A DNA stretch of 64,000 nt from an uncultured Prevotella sp. (GCA_900770395.1 CAAGKM010000046.1:62001-126000); one strand, 5' to 3'; counted from the first letter of the stretch, positions 1 to 9,267 are shown. The notes: generated by a model from the letters alone, not told the origin. Numbers and translations are program-made.

Positions 1-65
1 CGTCTTAATTGACACACATATATAATATATACAATAGGTTAAGTTTAAGAAAGTAAAGGAAACAG

Positions 66-938
66 ATGAGACAACTTAAGATTCAGAAAAGTATTACCAA
101 CCGTTCCAGCGAGGCACTCGACAAATACCTCGTTGAGATTGGTCGTGCACCGCTTATTTCCATTGATGAAGAAATTGAACTGGCACAGAAGATACGCAAG
201 GGCGGCCGTGAGGCAGAGAAGGCAAAGGAGAAACTTGTCACAGCCAACCTGCGCTTCGTGGTGTCGGTCGCAAAGCAATACCAACATCAGGGACTGACGC
301 TTACCGACCTTATTGACGAGGGGAATATCGGTCTCATCAAGGCTGCGCAAAAGTTTGACGAGACACGCGGTTTCAAGTTCATATCCTACGCCGTATGGTG
401 GATCCGCCAGAGCATACTGCAGGCAATAGCCGAGCAGAGCCGCATTGTGCGACTGCCGCTCAATCAAGTGGGGTGCCTCAACAAGATAAACCATGAGATA
501 AACAAGTTTGAGCAGGAGCACCAGCGCCAACCGTCGCCACAGGAACTTGCCGAGATGACCATGATAGAGGAGGACAAGATAGCCCAGAGCCTTATGGCAG
601 ACGGTCATCACGTGAGTGTTGACGCACCGTTCCAGGACGGTGAGGACAATTGTCTGCTCGATGTTATGCCCAGCCACGAGGACAGCCGCACCGACCGTCT
701 TGTTGACCATGAGTCGATGGCGATGGAGCTCAACGCCGTATTAGGCAAGGTGCTCAAGGACCGCGAGATAACCATCATCCGTGAGTGCTTCGGCATTGGC
801 TGCCACGAGAAGGGACTGGAGGAGATTGGCGACCAGTTAGGACTGACCCGTGAGCGTGTGCGCCAAATCCGCGAGAAGAGCATCGCCAAACTGCGCGACA
901 GCGGTAACGCCAAGATTCTAATGAAATATTTAGGATAG
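66..938 (+). CDS. rpoD: Primary RNA polymerase sigma factor (sigma-70 family, short Bacteroidetes type)
   Basis: The 290-residue protein directs RNA polymerase to housekeeping promoters. Visible domains are a region 1.2-like start (SSEALDKYLVEIGRAPL), region 2 with the DLIDEGNIGLIKA core helix and the YAVWWIRQSI motif that melts and reads the -10-like element, region 3, and region 4 with a helix-turn-helix (GLTRERVRQIREK) near the C terminus. It lacks the long N-terminal region 1.1 and the non-conserved insert of proteobacterial RpoD. That is normal for the Bacteroidetes major sigma factor, which reads the TTTG/TAnnTTTG promoters found all over this window. The start at 66 follows an A/G-rich stretch. 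I saw no clear promoter in the 65 bases available upstream. Confidence 0.93.
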   Translation: MRQLKIQKSITNRSSEALDKYLVEIGRAPLISIDEEIELAQKIRKGGREAEKAKEKLVTANLRFVVSVAKQYQHQGLTLTDLIDEGNIGLIKAAQKFDETRGFKFISYAVWWIRQSILQAIAEQSRIVRLPLNQVGCLNKINHEINKFEQEHQRQPSPQELAEMTMIEEDKIAQSLMADGHHVSVDAPFQDGEDNCLLDVMPSHEDSRTDRLVDHESMAMELNAVLGKVLKDREITIIRECFGIGCHEKGLEEIGDQLGLTRERVRQIREKSIAKLRDSGNAKILMKYLG

Positions 939-995
939 TACATACATTATGTAATTGAGATATTGAATAAAAAGTGTAACACCAATAGTCTCAGC

Positions 996-2960
996 ATGAT
1001 ATCGAAAATGCTGCCGTGCATCATCATGATGCTCAGCAGCACTTTTGTTTTCTCAGCACGCCATAAAAGAGCGGTGCAAAAAGCATCGACACAGGCAATA
1101 TATATGAAGTACCACTTCGACATCGAGAAGCGCAACCCCACCCTGTTCCTCGTACCGTCGCTCTACACAATAGCCAAGGGCAACCGGCATTATTTCGGTG
1201 AAGTATATGGCACGATACGCAACGACACCTTAGGCGACACACACCTCAACGAGCTGTTGAAGCTGAGCACCATTGGCAGCAGTAGCCGCACCATGCCCGT
1301 GATGCTCGACTACATCAACCCCAAGCTGTATGCAAAGACCATCTTCGGCAACAACATTCTGTCGCCATTCCACCGCAGCAACCGAAAGCTATACAAATTC
1401 CGCCACGGAATGACCCACAACCGAGTGTACACGCTATATATCAGACCGAGAACAAGCAACACACAGTTAGTGTGGGGCAGCGCCGTGATAAGCGAGGACA
1501 ACGGAAGAATAGTGAGCTGCACGCTGCACGGCGAATACGACATGCTGAGATACGACGTGAGATGCGAGATGAACGAGCAGACAAACACACCGAGACACTG
1601 CTATGCGAAATCGCGGTTCTCATTTCTCGGAAACAAAATCTCAACACAATACGAGGCGCATTACAGCACTGATGTGAAAGAGTTGCAAGAGAAACTGACA
1701 AAAGCCGGGATGATGGCATCGGTACGCCCCGACACACTGACCGAAGAGGAGCGCAAAATGTATGCCGAGAACAACATCAGCTACGACAGCACCGAGATAA
1801 AGCCTGCGGCAGACAGTGCAACCATAGCCAAGAAGAACAACAAGACACGGAAAAGGGTATGGCGCTTTCTCGACAATTACATTATGGGCAGCCTAAGGTC
1901 ACGGGGAGAAAACGGCGAGATAAAGATGTCGCCGCTCATAGACCCTACCCAGCTGAGCTACAGCAACAGCAAGGGACTGTCGTACAAAATAAAACTGTCG
2001 GCACGATATAATTTCAGCGAAAACCACGCACTGTCTCTCACGCCTAAGTTTGGCTACAACTTCAAACTGAAGCGGCTCTTCATACAGGCACCGATGACAT
2101 GGGAGATACACCGGCGCCACAACCAATGGGTGAGAATGACCTACGAGAGCGGCAACCGCATAACGCACTCAAGCATTATAGACGCACTGAAAGAAGAGCA
2201 CGGCGACAAAGTGGATTTCTCGAAAATGGACCTGCAGTATTTCTATGACCACAAGGCAAGGCTGGAGGCAAACACCAACATCGGGCGGTGTGTGTCGCTG
2301 AACGTGGGACTGCTTTACCACCGCCGCACAGCCACCAACAAAGCCACGATGGAGGCGCTGGGCAAAGAGACTGAGTATAAGAGCTGCGCGCCGTCGGTGA
2401 CGCTCACCGTAGACCCGCTGCGCAACGGTCCGGTGCTCACCGTAAACTATGAGCGCAGCATAAAGGGATGGCTCAGCAGCAACACCGAATATGAGCGGTG
2501 GGAGGGCGACATCTCATATAATAAGATATTGAACGCAGGCAGGCAATACAACCTGAGAATAGGCGGCGGATTCTACACCAATCGCAGCACAGACTACTTT
2601 GTGGACTACAGCCATTTCCGCGACAACTACCTCAACGACTCGTGGAGCGATGACTGGACCGGCCGTTTCCAGCTGCTCAGCAGCCAGTGGTATAATGCCT
2701 CGGAATATTACCTGAAAGCCAATGCCGCCTACGAGTCACCGCTGATGGCAGCCTCATGGCTACCTTGGGTAGGACGCTACATTGAGACTGAGCGCCTGTA
2801 TCTCAGCACATTGCGCATACAGCACACACGGCTATATTCCGAAATCGGCTATGGCTTCACCACACGCTTCTTCAGCATCGGTCTGTTTTCAAGTTTCCTC
2901 AACACCGACATGCAGGAGTTTGGAGTCAAGTTCAATGTGGAGCTGTTCCGTAAATGGTAA
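996..2960 (+). CDS. Secreted outer-membrane protein, DUF5686-like
   Basis: The ORF extends in frame to a TTG at 963, but the ATG at 996 gives a compact signal peptide (MISKMLPCIIMML...FVFSA), so I chose 996 (654 residues). The N-terminal half contains a segment ending in VYTLYIRPR...GSAVISEDNGRIV, the pattern by which DUF5686 proteins describe a beta-rich domain. The C-terminal half is rich in alternating aromatic and polar strands and ends in EFGVKFNVELFRKW, as outer-membrane beta-barrels do. The family is usually an envelope protein of unknown function, often with an extra N-terminal carboxypeptidase-regulatory-like domain that is absent here. The family assignment is by eye; membership of the outer membrane is inferred. 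Confidence 0.6.
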   Translation: MISKMLPCIIMMLSSTFVFSARHKRAVQKASTQAIYMKYHFDIEKRNPTLFLVPSLYTIAKGNRHYFGEVYGTIRNDTLGDTHLNELLKLSTIGSSSRTMPVMLDYINPKLYAKTIFGNNILSPFHRSNRKLYKFRHGMTHNRVYTLYIRPRTSNTQLVWGSAVISEDNGRIVSCTLHGEYDMLRYDVRCEMNEQTNTPRHCYAKSRFSFLGNKISTQYEAHYSTDVKELQEKLTKAGMMASVRPDTLTEEERKMYAENNISYDSTEIKPAADSATIAKKNNKTRKRVWRFLDNYIMGSLRSRGENGEIKMSPLIDPTQLSYSNSKGLSYKIKLSARYNFSENHALSLTPKFGYNFKLKRLFIQAPMTWEIHRRHNQWVRMTYESGNRITHSSIIDALKEEHGDKVDFSKMDLQYFYDHKARLEANTNIGRCVSLNVGLLYHRRTATNKATMEALGKETEYKSCAPSVTLTVDPLRNGPVLTVNYERSIKGWLSSNTEYERWEGDISYNKILNAGRQYNLRIGGGFYTNRSTDYFVDYSHFRDNYLNDSWSDDWTGRFQLLSSQWYNASEYYLKANAAYESPLMAASWLPWVGRYIETERLYLSTLRIQHTRLYSEIGYGFTTRFFSIGLFSSFLNTDMQEFGVKFNVELFRKW

Positions 2961-2993
2961 AAATGTGTGAAATTATCAATAATCGCAAAACGC

Positions 2994-3011
2994 GTAGCAC
3001 TTTTATGCTAC
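2994..3011 (+). terminator. Small hairpin after the DUF5686-like gene
   Basis: GTAGCA at 2994-2999 pairs with TGCTAC at 3006-3011 across a short T-rich loop, 34 bases after the stop codon. There is no T-tract, so it is only a possible terminator. Confidence 0.25.
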
Positions 3012-3122
3012 ATCTATACTCAATGAACGTCGGCTGCACCCTGTATAGACTAAGCATGCTCAGTTCTATACTTAATTTACACAACATTTCGAAAATAAAA
3101 ATAAAAATAATTCTTAATTTAT

Positions 3123-3153
3123 TTTGTATTTCGCCTAAATTACAGTACCTTTG
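3123..3153 (+). promoter_or_regulatory. Bacteroidetes promoter for the toxin/restriction island
   Basis: TTTG at 3123-3126 and TACCTTTG at 3146-3153 are separated by exactly 19 bases, the consensus -33/-7 arrangement. It lies 17 bases before the start codon of the first island gene. Confidence 0.75.
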
Positions 3154-3170
3154 CAACAAACATATAGCTT

Positions 3171-3392
3171 ATGTCAGAACAAGAAATGAACTCATACCGA
3201 TTCTGTTCAGGTGAGGAACCTACAGATGAAATGCTGCGCCAAATAATGAGAGAAGCGGCGCAAGAGGCGCGTGAAAAAAAAGAAAAGGCGCTTAACGCTT
3301 ATTTTTGCCAAATGCACAAAAATATTGCTGCAAACCAGCAGAAATGGGATGACCGTTTTAAACAGCTGATGAATGGAACAGCAGTCAATTAA
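3171..3392 (+). CDS. Small protein upstream of zeta-like toxin (candidate antitoxin)
   Basis: A 73-residue, highly charged, probably helical protein (EMLRQIMREAAQEAREKKEKA) that I do not recognise. It is the first gene after a consensus promoter, and its last 20 bases overlap the start of the zeta-like kinase gene. Short, helical, co-transcribed partners that precede a toxin with a small overlap are typical of toxin-antitoxin pairs, so the antitoxin role is inferred from position. No DNA-binding motif is evident. Confidence 0.6.
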   Translation: MSEQEMNSYRFCSGEEPTDEMLRQIMREAAQEAREKKEKALNAYFCQMHKNIAANQQKWDDRFKQLMNGTAVN

Positions 3393-3972
3393 ACCTGAGC
3401 TTGTAATTATTGCGGGACCTAACGGTTCTGGAAAAACCTCTGTCACGCAGCGGTTCTTGCACCACGAATGGGCGCAAGGTACAACATACATAAACCCTGA
3501 CGAAGTGGCACAGCAGAAATTCGGTGATTGGAATTCATGCGAAAATGTTCTCAAGGCGGCTAATTATTGTGCAGAATGGCGCGAACAATGTTTGAGGGAG
3601 AAAAAGAGTTTTGTGTTTGAGACAGTAATGTCGGCTGATGACAAAATTGACTTTATCCTAAGAGCAAAACAAGCAGGATATTTCATTCGGATATTTTTTA
3701 TTGCAACCTCCTCTCCGACAATTAATGCCGCCCGTATTGCCGGCAGAGTGATTGAAGGAGGACACGATGTGCCTATTTCAAAAATAATATCCCGATATTC
3801 CAAGTCAATAGAAAATTGTCGCTTCATAGCCGACAAAGTTGACCGTCTTTATGTTTACGACAATTCCATTGACGGCAAAGAGGCAGAATTGCAGTTCCGT
3901 CTTGTTGACGGTAAACTGAAAAAGAAATATTTGGAACCAATAGTGGAATGGACTAAAGCCATTTTGCCATAA
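3373..3972 (+). CDS. Zeta-toxin-family P-loop kinase
   Basis: The 199-residue protein starts with beta strand VIIAGPNGSGKTS (Walker A at residues 15-22). It then has the zeta-family strand YINPDEVAQ and the segment KSFVFETVMS, matching the layout of zeta toxins and related uncharacterised kinases. Zeta toxins phosphorylate UDP-N-acetylglucosamine and block wall synthesis, but many chromosomal relatives have other or unknown substrates. The gene overlaps the upstream 73-residue ORF and lies 24 bases before the nuclease/methyltransferase gene, so the three may be one transcript. Family confidence is good; actual toxicity is unproven. Confidence 0.75.
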   Translation: MEQQSIKPELVIIAGPNGSGKTSVTQRFLHHEWAQGTTYINPDEVAQQKFGDWNSCENVLKAANYCAEWREQCLREKKSFVFETVMSADDKIDFILRAKQAGYFIRIFFIATSSPTINAARIAGRVIEGGHDVPISKIISRYSKSIENCRFIADKVDRLYVYDNSIDGKEAELQFRLVDGKLKKKYLEPIVEWTKAILP

Positions 3973-3996
3973 AACATAATTAAAATTTAATTGAAT

Positions 3997-6444
3997 ATGA
4001 CTTATCCTAATAACATAAGAGAAGAAGAGCTCAAGAATCTTATCGCCAAAGATTTGTTTTCTGTATACGACACATCACATATATTAGGTGATATTGACTT
4101 TTCTGTGGCTATACCGAAGGATAAAAGAGCATCTGCTGAAACAGAGTTTCTACTTTGGGCTGAAGCAAAGAAAGGCTCAAAACCTATTGAGGAATCATTT
4201 GCACAATTAATTCTAACGATAGGCAAAGCCCGTACATTTGAAAAGTATCTGCCACCTAATTTTATCGGTGCTTTTGATGCTGAAAAAATCGTATTCATAT
4301 CATACGAGGCTGTTCAAGAGATATTTTATAAAAATGATTTCAATTGGAACATAACGCCGTCTGACCACTCTACAAAAGAATTTCAAATAGTCCTTAATCT
4401 TGTGAAAGACATTTTCTCCAATTCTATGTATTCGTTTGATTATGCAAATGGAGAAAAAGAACTGAAGCGATTTATTAAATCTAACTTTAGATTTGGCAAG
4501 AAGAAAATATCACGCATTAGAATAAGCAAGAATAATTTTGTCGTGATATACCAGAAATGGCTTAAAACAGTTAAGCCAACTATTGAAGTAGATTGGGAAG
4601 CTGCGAAAAAGCAAGGAGTATTTGATTCTGATTTTTATCTTGCAGATATATTATCAGCACAGAATAAAACAATCCAAGATAAACTTCAAGTACTTCTTCG
4701 TGAAACTTATTACGAGCTGGACAGGAAAAAGAATGAAATGGGATTGTTCACTTCCAGTACTGCGAATTTCTATGATGATCAAAAAGCTCATTTACAATTT
4801 TGGAATTGTTATGACCGCCCTCCCAAAGAAGAATATTGGGATTATATTATTAAAAGACGAGACCTTTTAGTCCCACAAGATGTTCGAGAACGTCAAGGGT
4901 CATATTTCACGCCACAACAATGGGTAGAATTGTCACAAGAATACCTTGAGTCTGAATTAGGAGAAAACTGGCAAGATGATTATTATATATGGGACTGTGC
5001 TGCTGGAACGGGAAATCTGCTGAACGGTTTAGTTGACAAATATAAGATTTGGGCATCGACTTTAGATAAAGCCGATGTCGATGTAATGCATGAGCGAATT
5101 AAGAATGGTGCTAATTTGCTCCCTTCCCATGTGTTCCAATTTGATTTCTTAAATGACTCCTTTGAAAAACTTCCAGAAGGATTGCGAAACATAATAAATG
5201 ATGAAAGGCGTCGAAAGAAATTGCTTATATACATTAATCCTCCTTATGCAGAAGCTGCCACAGCTAAACAAAAGACTGGAACTGGCGGCAATAAGGCTAA
5301 TGTTGCAAGGAATAACCATGTCATCAATACTTTTAAAAAGGTGTTAGGCATGGCGGCAAATGAGCTATACGCCCAATTTCTTATTAGGGTTCACTATGAA
5401 ATACCTGATGCAACTTTAGCACATTTCTCAAAAATCAAAAACTTACTGGCACCAAATTTCAACGTTTTCAGAAAGTCATTCCAACCTGAGTTGAAACGTA
5501 TTTTTTTAGTGCCTGCTGATACGTTTGATAATGTAACTGGTAATTTCCCTATCGGATTCTTTATATGGAGATATTCTAAGGACTCTGTTTTTAACTGCAT
5601 AACTGCAGATGTATTTGGACATCACGGCGAACAAATGGGAACAAAAACATTAACAGCACCTGTTCCTAACAGGCTCTTAATGGATTGGCTAAAAACGCTT
5701 CACGATAAATCAGAGAAGCGCATTGCTTATTTAAGAATGCTGGGCTCCGACATTCAAAACAACAATGGCGTTTTTATAACCAACACACCTTCCGCAAGTG
5801 ATTTAAAACAAAGAAAGACATGCGATATAACAATAAACAACTTATATGGCATATCTGTATATTTTGCGGTTCGTCATGTAATAGAATCAACTTGGGTAAA
5901 CGACCGGGATCAATATTGTTATCCATCTAATGAATGGATTAACGATGTTGATTTCCGAACGAATTGTCTTGTATATACACTTTTTAGTGGACAAAATCGT
6001 ATAAACGAACAAGGAGAAACAAACCATTGGATTCCTTTTACTGAAGAAGAGGTTGGCGCGAAAGATGCTTTTAAAAGTCATGTTATATCTGATTATATTT
6101 CTGGTAAAAATCGGCCTAAAATAGAAGCTACCCTATTCACAACTGCCGTAGACAACACAAAGCCATTGGTATTCACTGTTGAAGCCCAATCCGTAATGGA
6201 TGCTGGTAGGGAATTATGGCGCTATTACCATTCAAAGGAGGATTCTAATCCAGACGCGTCCTTATATGATATAAAACTATATTTTCAAGGAACAAAAGTT
6301 ACGCAATCAGGTAAAGTTCAAATGAAAACAGATAGTGATGATGAATTATATTCGCAGCTTATCAGCACCCTTCGTAACAAGCTTAAAATACTTGCTACCA
6401 AGATTGAGCCCAAAGTGTATGAGTTGGGATTCTTAAAAAAATAA
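3997..6444 (+). CDS. Single-chain restriction-modification enzyme (nuclease plus N6-adenine methyltransferase)
   Basis: I chose the ATG at 3997 over an in-frame TTG at 3991 (815 residues). An N-terminal segment at about residues 30-60 (GDIDF ... TEFLLWAEAKKG) fits the D...E-x-K pattern of a PD-(D/E)XK nuclease. A methyltransferase domain follows, with SAM-binding motif I (DCAAGTGNL, about residue 335) and catalytic motif IV (INPPYAEA, about residue 415), the NPPY form used by N6-adenine enzymes. The C-terminal ~350 residues would carry target recognition. The plan resembles type IIG enzymes or methyltransferases of phage-defence systems. The coding sequence is A/T-richer than its housekeeping neighbours, which suggests acquisition. 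No separate specificity or helicase subunit is present. Confidence 0.72.
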   Translation: MTYPNNIREEELKNLIAKDLFSVYDTSHILGDIDFSVAIPKDKRASAETEFLLWAEAKKGSKPIEESFAQLILTIGKARTFEKYLPPNFIGAFDAEKIVFISYEAVQEIFYKNDFNWNITPSDHSTKEFQIVLNLVKDIFSNSMYSFDYANGEKELKRFIKSNFRFGKKKISRIRISKNNFVVIYQKWLKTVKPTIEVDWEAAKKQGVFDSDFYLADILSAQNKTIQDKLQVLLRETYYELDRKKNEMGLFTSSTANFYDDQKAHLQFWNCYDRPPKEEYWDYIIKRRDLLVPQDVRERQGSYFTPQQWVELSQEYLESELGENWQDDYYIWDCAAGTGNLLNGLVDKYKIWASTLDKADVDVMHERIKNGANLLPSHVFQFDFLNDSFEKLPEGLRNIINDERRRKKLLIYINPPYAEAATAKQKTGTGGNKANVARNNHVINTFKKVLGMAANELYAQFLIRVHYEIPDATLAHFSKIKNLLAPNFNVFRKSFQPELKRIFLVPADTFDNVTGNFPIGFFIWRYSKDSVFNCITADVFGHHGEQMGTKTLTAPVPNRLLMDWLKTLHDKSEKRIAYLRMLGSDIQNNNGVFITNTPSASDLKQRKTCDITINNLYGISVYFAVRHVIESTWVNDRDQYCYPSNEWINDVDFRTNCLVYTLFSGQNRINEQGETNHWIPFTEEEVGAKDAFKSHVISDYISGKNRPKIEATLFTTAVDNTKPLVFTVEAQSVMDAGRELWRYYHSKEDSNPDASLYDIKLYFQGTKVTQSGKVQMKTDSDDELYSQLISTLRNKLKILATKIEPKVYELGFLKK

Positions 6445-6504
6445 TTATATCACAACGTTTAATAAATCTTTAACAAAGACATTTAACCACAAATACAATA
6501 AATT

Positions 6505-7152
6505 ATGTCGAATAAATACATTGCACCAAACAATGAACTTCGTTCTTTCACATGTCCGCATTGTGGAACTATTGCTCAAATGAAATTTGAGCAACATGCA
6601 TTTCAAGATGATTGGAGTGGATACAGTGAACACCCTCATTGTAACAATGTTCTATACATAGTAAGATGTGAGAGCTGTGGCAAAAAAATAATATGGATAG
6701 ATGGCGAATACGTATATCCAGAAATAGTCGCTGCAGAGCCAAATGCCGATATGCCGTATTCTGTCAAGTTATTATACAATGAGGCTGCTTTAATTTATAA
6801 TAAATCCCCTCGTGCTGCATGTGCATTGTTACGTTTAGCCGTTGAACGGCTATGCAACGAGCTTGGAGAAAAGGGAAATATTGATACGATGATTGGAAAT
6901 CTTGTCAAAAAAGGACTATCGTCCATCGTCCAAAAAGCATTAGATGCAGTTCGCGTAATTGGCAACAAAGCAGTACATCCAGGACAAATTGCTTTTGACG
7001 TTGATGACAAATCAACTGCAGAAACACTGATGAAATTATTAAATATAATTACAGAACGTTTGATTACAGAGCCAAAAGAGATTGACACTATCTTTAGTGC
7101 ACTTCCACAATCAGCAAAGGAGTCAATTGAAAAACGAGATAAACTATGTTAA
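6505..7152 (+). CDS. DUF4145 protein with N-terminal zinc ribbon
   Basis: The 215-residue protein begins with a zinc-ribbon-like set of cysteines (C17, C20, C46, C55, C58: CPHCG, HPHC, CESCG). It continues with the helical DUF4145 core (EAALIYNKSPRAACALLRLAVERLCNE ... VIGNKAVHPGQ). DUF4145 is HEPN-like and often found beside or fused to restriction and other defence genes; its activity is unknown to me. It lies 60 bases after the nuclease/methyltransferase gene on the same strand and is similarly A/T rich, so I read it as part of the same island. Confidence 0.72.
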   Translation: MSNKYIAPNNELRSFTCPHCGTIAQMKFEQHAFQDDWSGYSEHPHCNNVLYIVRCESCGKKIIWIDGEYVYPEIVAAEPNADMPYSVKLLYNEAALIYNKSPRAACALLRLAVERLCNELGEKGNIDTMIGNLVKKGLSSIVQKALDAVRVIGNKAVHPGQIAFDVDDKSTAETLMKLLNIITERLITEPKEIDTIFSALPQSAKESIEKRDKLC

Positions 7153-7330
7153 ACGGATCATACACAAAATATTTCAAATTTCAAACGATAGTAACCGCTG
7201 AAAAATTGGAGAACAAGAGGCTTATTATATAAAACTCCTTAATCGAAGAAAAACCATTTTGAGTGCTATATCCTCTATTTGTTTAGGTATTTTAACATCC
7301 ATACTTACAGCGGTGAATTCTTTTAATTGA
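7146..7330 (+). other. Possible frameshifted small membrane protein
   Basis: An ATG at 7146 overlaps the DUF4145 stop and reads 28 codons to a TAA at 7230. A second frame, open from 7202 to a TGA at 7328-7330, encodes EQEAYYIKLLNRRKTILSAI and then a hydrophobic stretch (SICLGILTSILTAV). Joining the frames at the A5 run near 7201-7205 would give about 61 residues with one membrane segment. This could be a decayed small gene or chance; I do not recognise it. Confidence 0.2.
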
Positions 7331-7366
7331 TGATAGATTTCAACGAGCTCTGTTTATAAATCTTGA

Positions 7367-7397
7367 CGGTGTGGCAAAATATCACACCGCCTTTTTT
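7367..7397 (+). terminator. Intrinsic terminator of the defence island
   Basis: CGGTGTG (7367-7373) pairs with CACACCG (7383-7389), followed by CC and six T residues. Confidence 0.7.
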
Positions 7398-7400
7398 ATT

Positions 7401-7682
7401 TCACAATGATTTCCACAGTGTTACACACCATTCATATACATATCTGACAGCTATCTTGTAACCGTCCTTTTCTATATCGCTATATTCGTGGTCGGTCAAA
7501 AGAAATTAATTTTCACATTTTGTCTGTTTACTTACTAACAATAATCCGTTAATCTCACGCTTGCGTGTCTTTTCTGATGATATGTCGTATGACATCTGAA
7601 TGCACTGAAGCATTCTGTTGCCATCGCATACCACAAAATCACACTCTCCATAACGTTCTTTGAGATAATAGACATCCCTCAT
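7401..7682 (-). pseudogene. C-terminal remnant of a DUF4143-type AAA ATPase
   Basis: Reading the minus strand from 7682 gives MRDVYYLKERYGECDFVVCD, then GNRMLQCIQMSYDISSEKTR and KREINGLLLVSK, and reaches a TAA at 7506-7508. In the same frame beyond that stop it continues LLTDHEYSDIEKDGYKI to a TGA at 7401-7403. These are the characteristic C-terminal strands of the AAA+ATPase/DUF4143 family (xECDFVV...ETRKREI...TxxE), whose full length is about 380-450 residues. The ATPase domain is missing and an internal stop splits the rest, so this is a truncated, decayed copy. It fills most of the 450-base gap between the DUF4145 gene and mtgA. Confidence 0.7.
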
Positions 7683-7778
7683 AAATCATATCTCAATGCC
7701 TTATTTTACCATTTTTGAGCAGCGTAAACAATCTTATTTTACCAATTTTACGGTAAAAGCTCCTAGTAAAATAAAGAA

Positions 7779-8483
7779 TTATTTATCCTCCCCCTCTTTT
7801 GGGAACGCTTTCACAAATTTCATTTCGTGAAGGATCTTGCTCTGACGGCGGAACATGTACGATGAGGGGAACGCTGAATTAAATTTGCGTGGATTTGGCA
7901 GCGACACCGCAATCATGGCACACTGCGGACGGCTCAGTTTGTCGGCGGTGGTATTGAAATGATGCTCTGCGACGGCAGATGCACCGTAGATACCTTCACC
8001 CATCTCTATGGAGTTGAGATAAACCTCCATGATACGCTGCTTGCTCCACATCATCTCGATGAGGGCAGTGAAATAAACCTCAAAACCTTTGCGCACCCAT
8101 GAGCGGCCAGGCCATAGAAAAACGTTCTTGGCGGTCTGCTGACTGATGGTGCTCGCCCCATGCTTGGTCTTGCTCTTCTTTTTCAGATTATGCTTGGCGG
8201 CTGACTCAATCGCCTTGTAGTCGAAACCATGGTGCTCGAGGAAACGGGCATCCTCGCTTGCCATCACCGCAACGGGAAGCGACGGCGAGATTTTGTCGAG
8301 CGACACCCAATGATGGTACAGCCTAACATCCTTGCCGTCCTTAATCTGCTGCGCCACACGGATAAACATAAGTGGAGTGAAATACACGGGAATAAATTTC
8401 AAGACCACAACAGAAAAGATAGTGGAGGCAAAAAATGCCACCACTATCCATCTTATAATGCGTTTTATCAGTGAAAACACCAT
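7779..8483 (-). CDS. mtgA: Monofunctional peptidoglycan glycosyltransferase
   Basis: This 234-residue GT51 enzyme polymerises lipid II into glycan strands at the periplasmic face of the inner membrane. One N-terminal membrane helix ([19 protein letters not shown]) is followed by the GT51 motifs: [14 protein letters not shown] with catalytic Glu at residue 77, [12 protein letters not shown] (109-120), the segment [16 protein letters not shown] and the [14 protein letters not shown] motif. There is no transpeptidase domain, and the length matches MtgA. It is 19 bases downstream of the OmpA-lipoprotein gene on the same strand and probably co-transcribed with it. Confidence 0.92.
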   Translation of the reverse strand: MVFSLIKRIIRWIVVAFFASTIFSVVVLKFIPVYFTPLMFIRVAQQIKDGKDVRLYHHWVSLDKISPSLPVAVMASEDARFLEHHGFDYKAIESAAKHNLKKKSKTKHGASTISQQTAKNVFLWPGRSWVRKGFEVYFTALIEMMWSKQRIMEVYLNSIEMGEGIYGASAVAEHHFNTTADKLSRPQCAMIAVSLPNPRKFNSAFPSSYMFRRQSKILHEMKFVKAFPKEGEDK

Positions 8484-8502
8484 TTAGCGATAAAATTCTA
8501 TT

Positions 8503-9177
8503 TTAATTCAATGTTCCAGCCTCGGCAGCCTGAATCATCTCCTGGCTTGCATACATGTAAATCTCCACGCGGCGGTTCTGTGCCTGACCAGCCTTTGTCG
8601 AGTTGTCGGCAACAGGCTCTGAAGACCCCTTACCCTCAACCGACTTAATCTGTGAAGCCTTAACGCCACATGTTGAAAGATAGTTCTTCACGCTGTTGGC
8701 ACGATTGAGCGACAGAGGAATATTGATTCCGTCGTTGCCGGTGCTGTCGGTGTGACCATAGATAGCAACGTCACAAGTAGCGTTGTTGTTGAGCACCTGG
8801 GCCAGCTTGGCAAGGTTAGTCTTTGCGCTTGCGTTGAGGTCAGCCTTGTTCACAGCGAACAGAATACCGCTATCGAAAGTCACCTTCACAGCCTTCAGAC
8901 CGTTGGCGTCAGTAACCTGCTCCACCTGAGCGGCCTCCACCTTGGCAGCCTCAGCCTTAACCTTATCCATGTGACGGCCGATGAGCGCACCAGCACCGGC
9001 ACCTACACCTGCGCCTACAGCAGCACCTACGGCAGTGTTGCCTGCAATCTTACCTACGATAGCTCCAAGAAGAGCTCCACCACCGGCACCGATACCAGCA
9101 CCTTTCTGTGTGTTGTTACATGCTGACAGTACAATTCCTAAACTAAGGATAATTGTAAAAAACTTAATTTTTTTCAT
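8503..9177 (-). CDS. OmpA-family lipoprotein with glycine-zipper segment
   Basis: The 224-residue protein has a lipoprotein signal ending LSAC (Cys20). A glycine zipper follows (repeated GxxxG: GAGIGAGGGALLGAIVG, AVGAGVGAGAGALIG), as in YiaD-type proteins. The C-terminal OmpA domain carries the peptidoglycan-binding elements (YGHTDSTGNDGIN, LSLNRANSVKNYL, QNRRVEI). It should sit in the outer membrane and tether it to the wall. A TACCTTTG promoter element on the minus strand lies 41 bases upstream, and mtgA follows. Confidence 0.9.
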   Translation of the reverse strand: MKKIKFFTIILSLGIVLSACNNTQKGAGIGAGGGALLGAIVGKIAGNTAVGAAVGAGVGAGAGALIGRHMDKVKAEAAKVEAAQVEQVTDANGLKAVKVTFDSGILFAVNKADLNASAKTNLAKLAQVLNNNATCDVAIYGHTDSTGNDGINIPLSLNRANSVKNYLSTCGVKASQIKSVEGKGSSEPVADNSTKAGQAQNRRVEIYMYASQEMIQAAEAGTLN

Positions 9178-9217
9178 TTTTTGCTTAATTAAATATTAAA
9201 GTTTATAAATGTCGCTG

Positions 9218-9225
9218 CAAAGGTA
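9218..9225 (-). promoter_or_regulatory. -7 element of the OmpA lipoprotein/mtgA promoter
   Basis: The minus strand reads TACCTTTG followed by C, matching the TAnnTTTG consensus, 41 bases before the start codon. Confidence 0.6.
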
Positions 9226-9267
9226 ATCATTTTTCCGAGATATTGCGCTTTTTCCAACTTTTTTTTG

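Noticed and set aside
963..995. TTG start for the DUF5686-like protein
   Set aside because: It would add 11 polar residues before a good signal peptide; the ATG at 996 is preferred.
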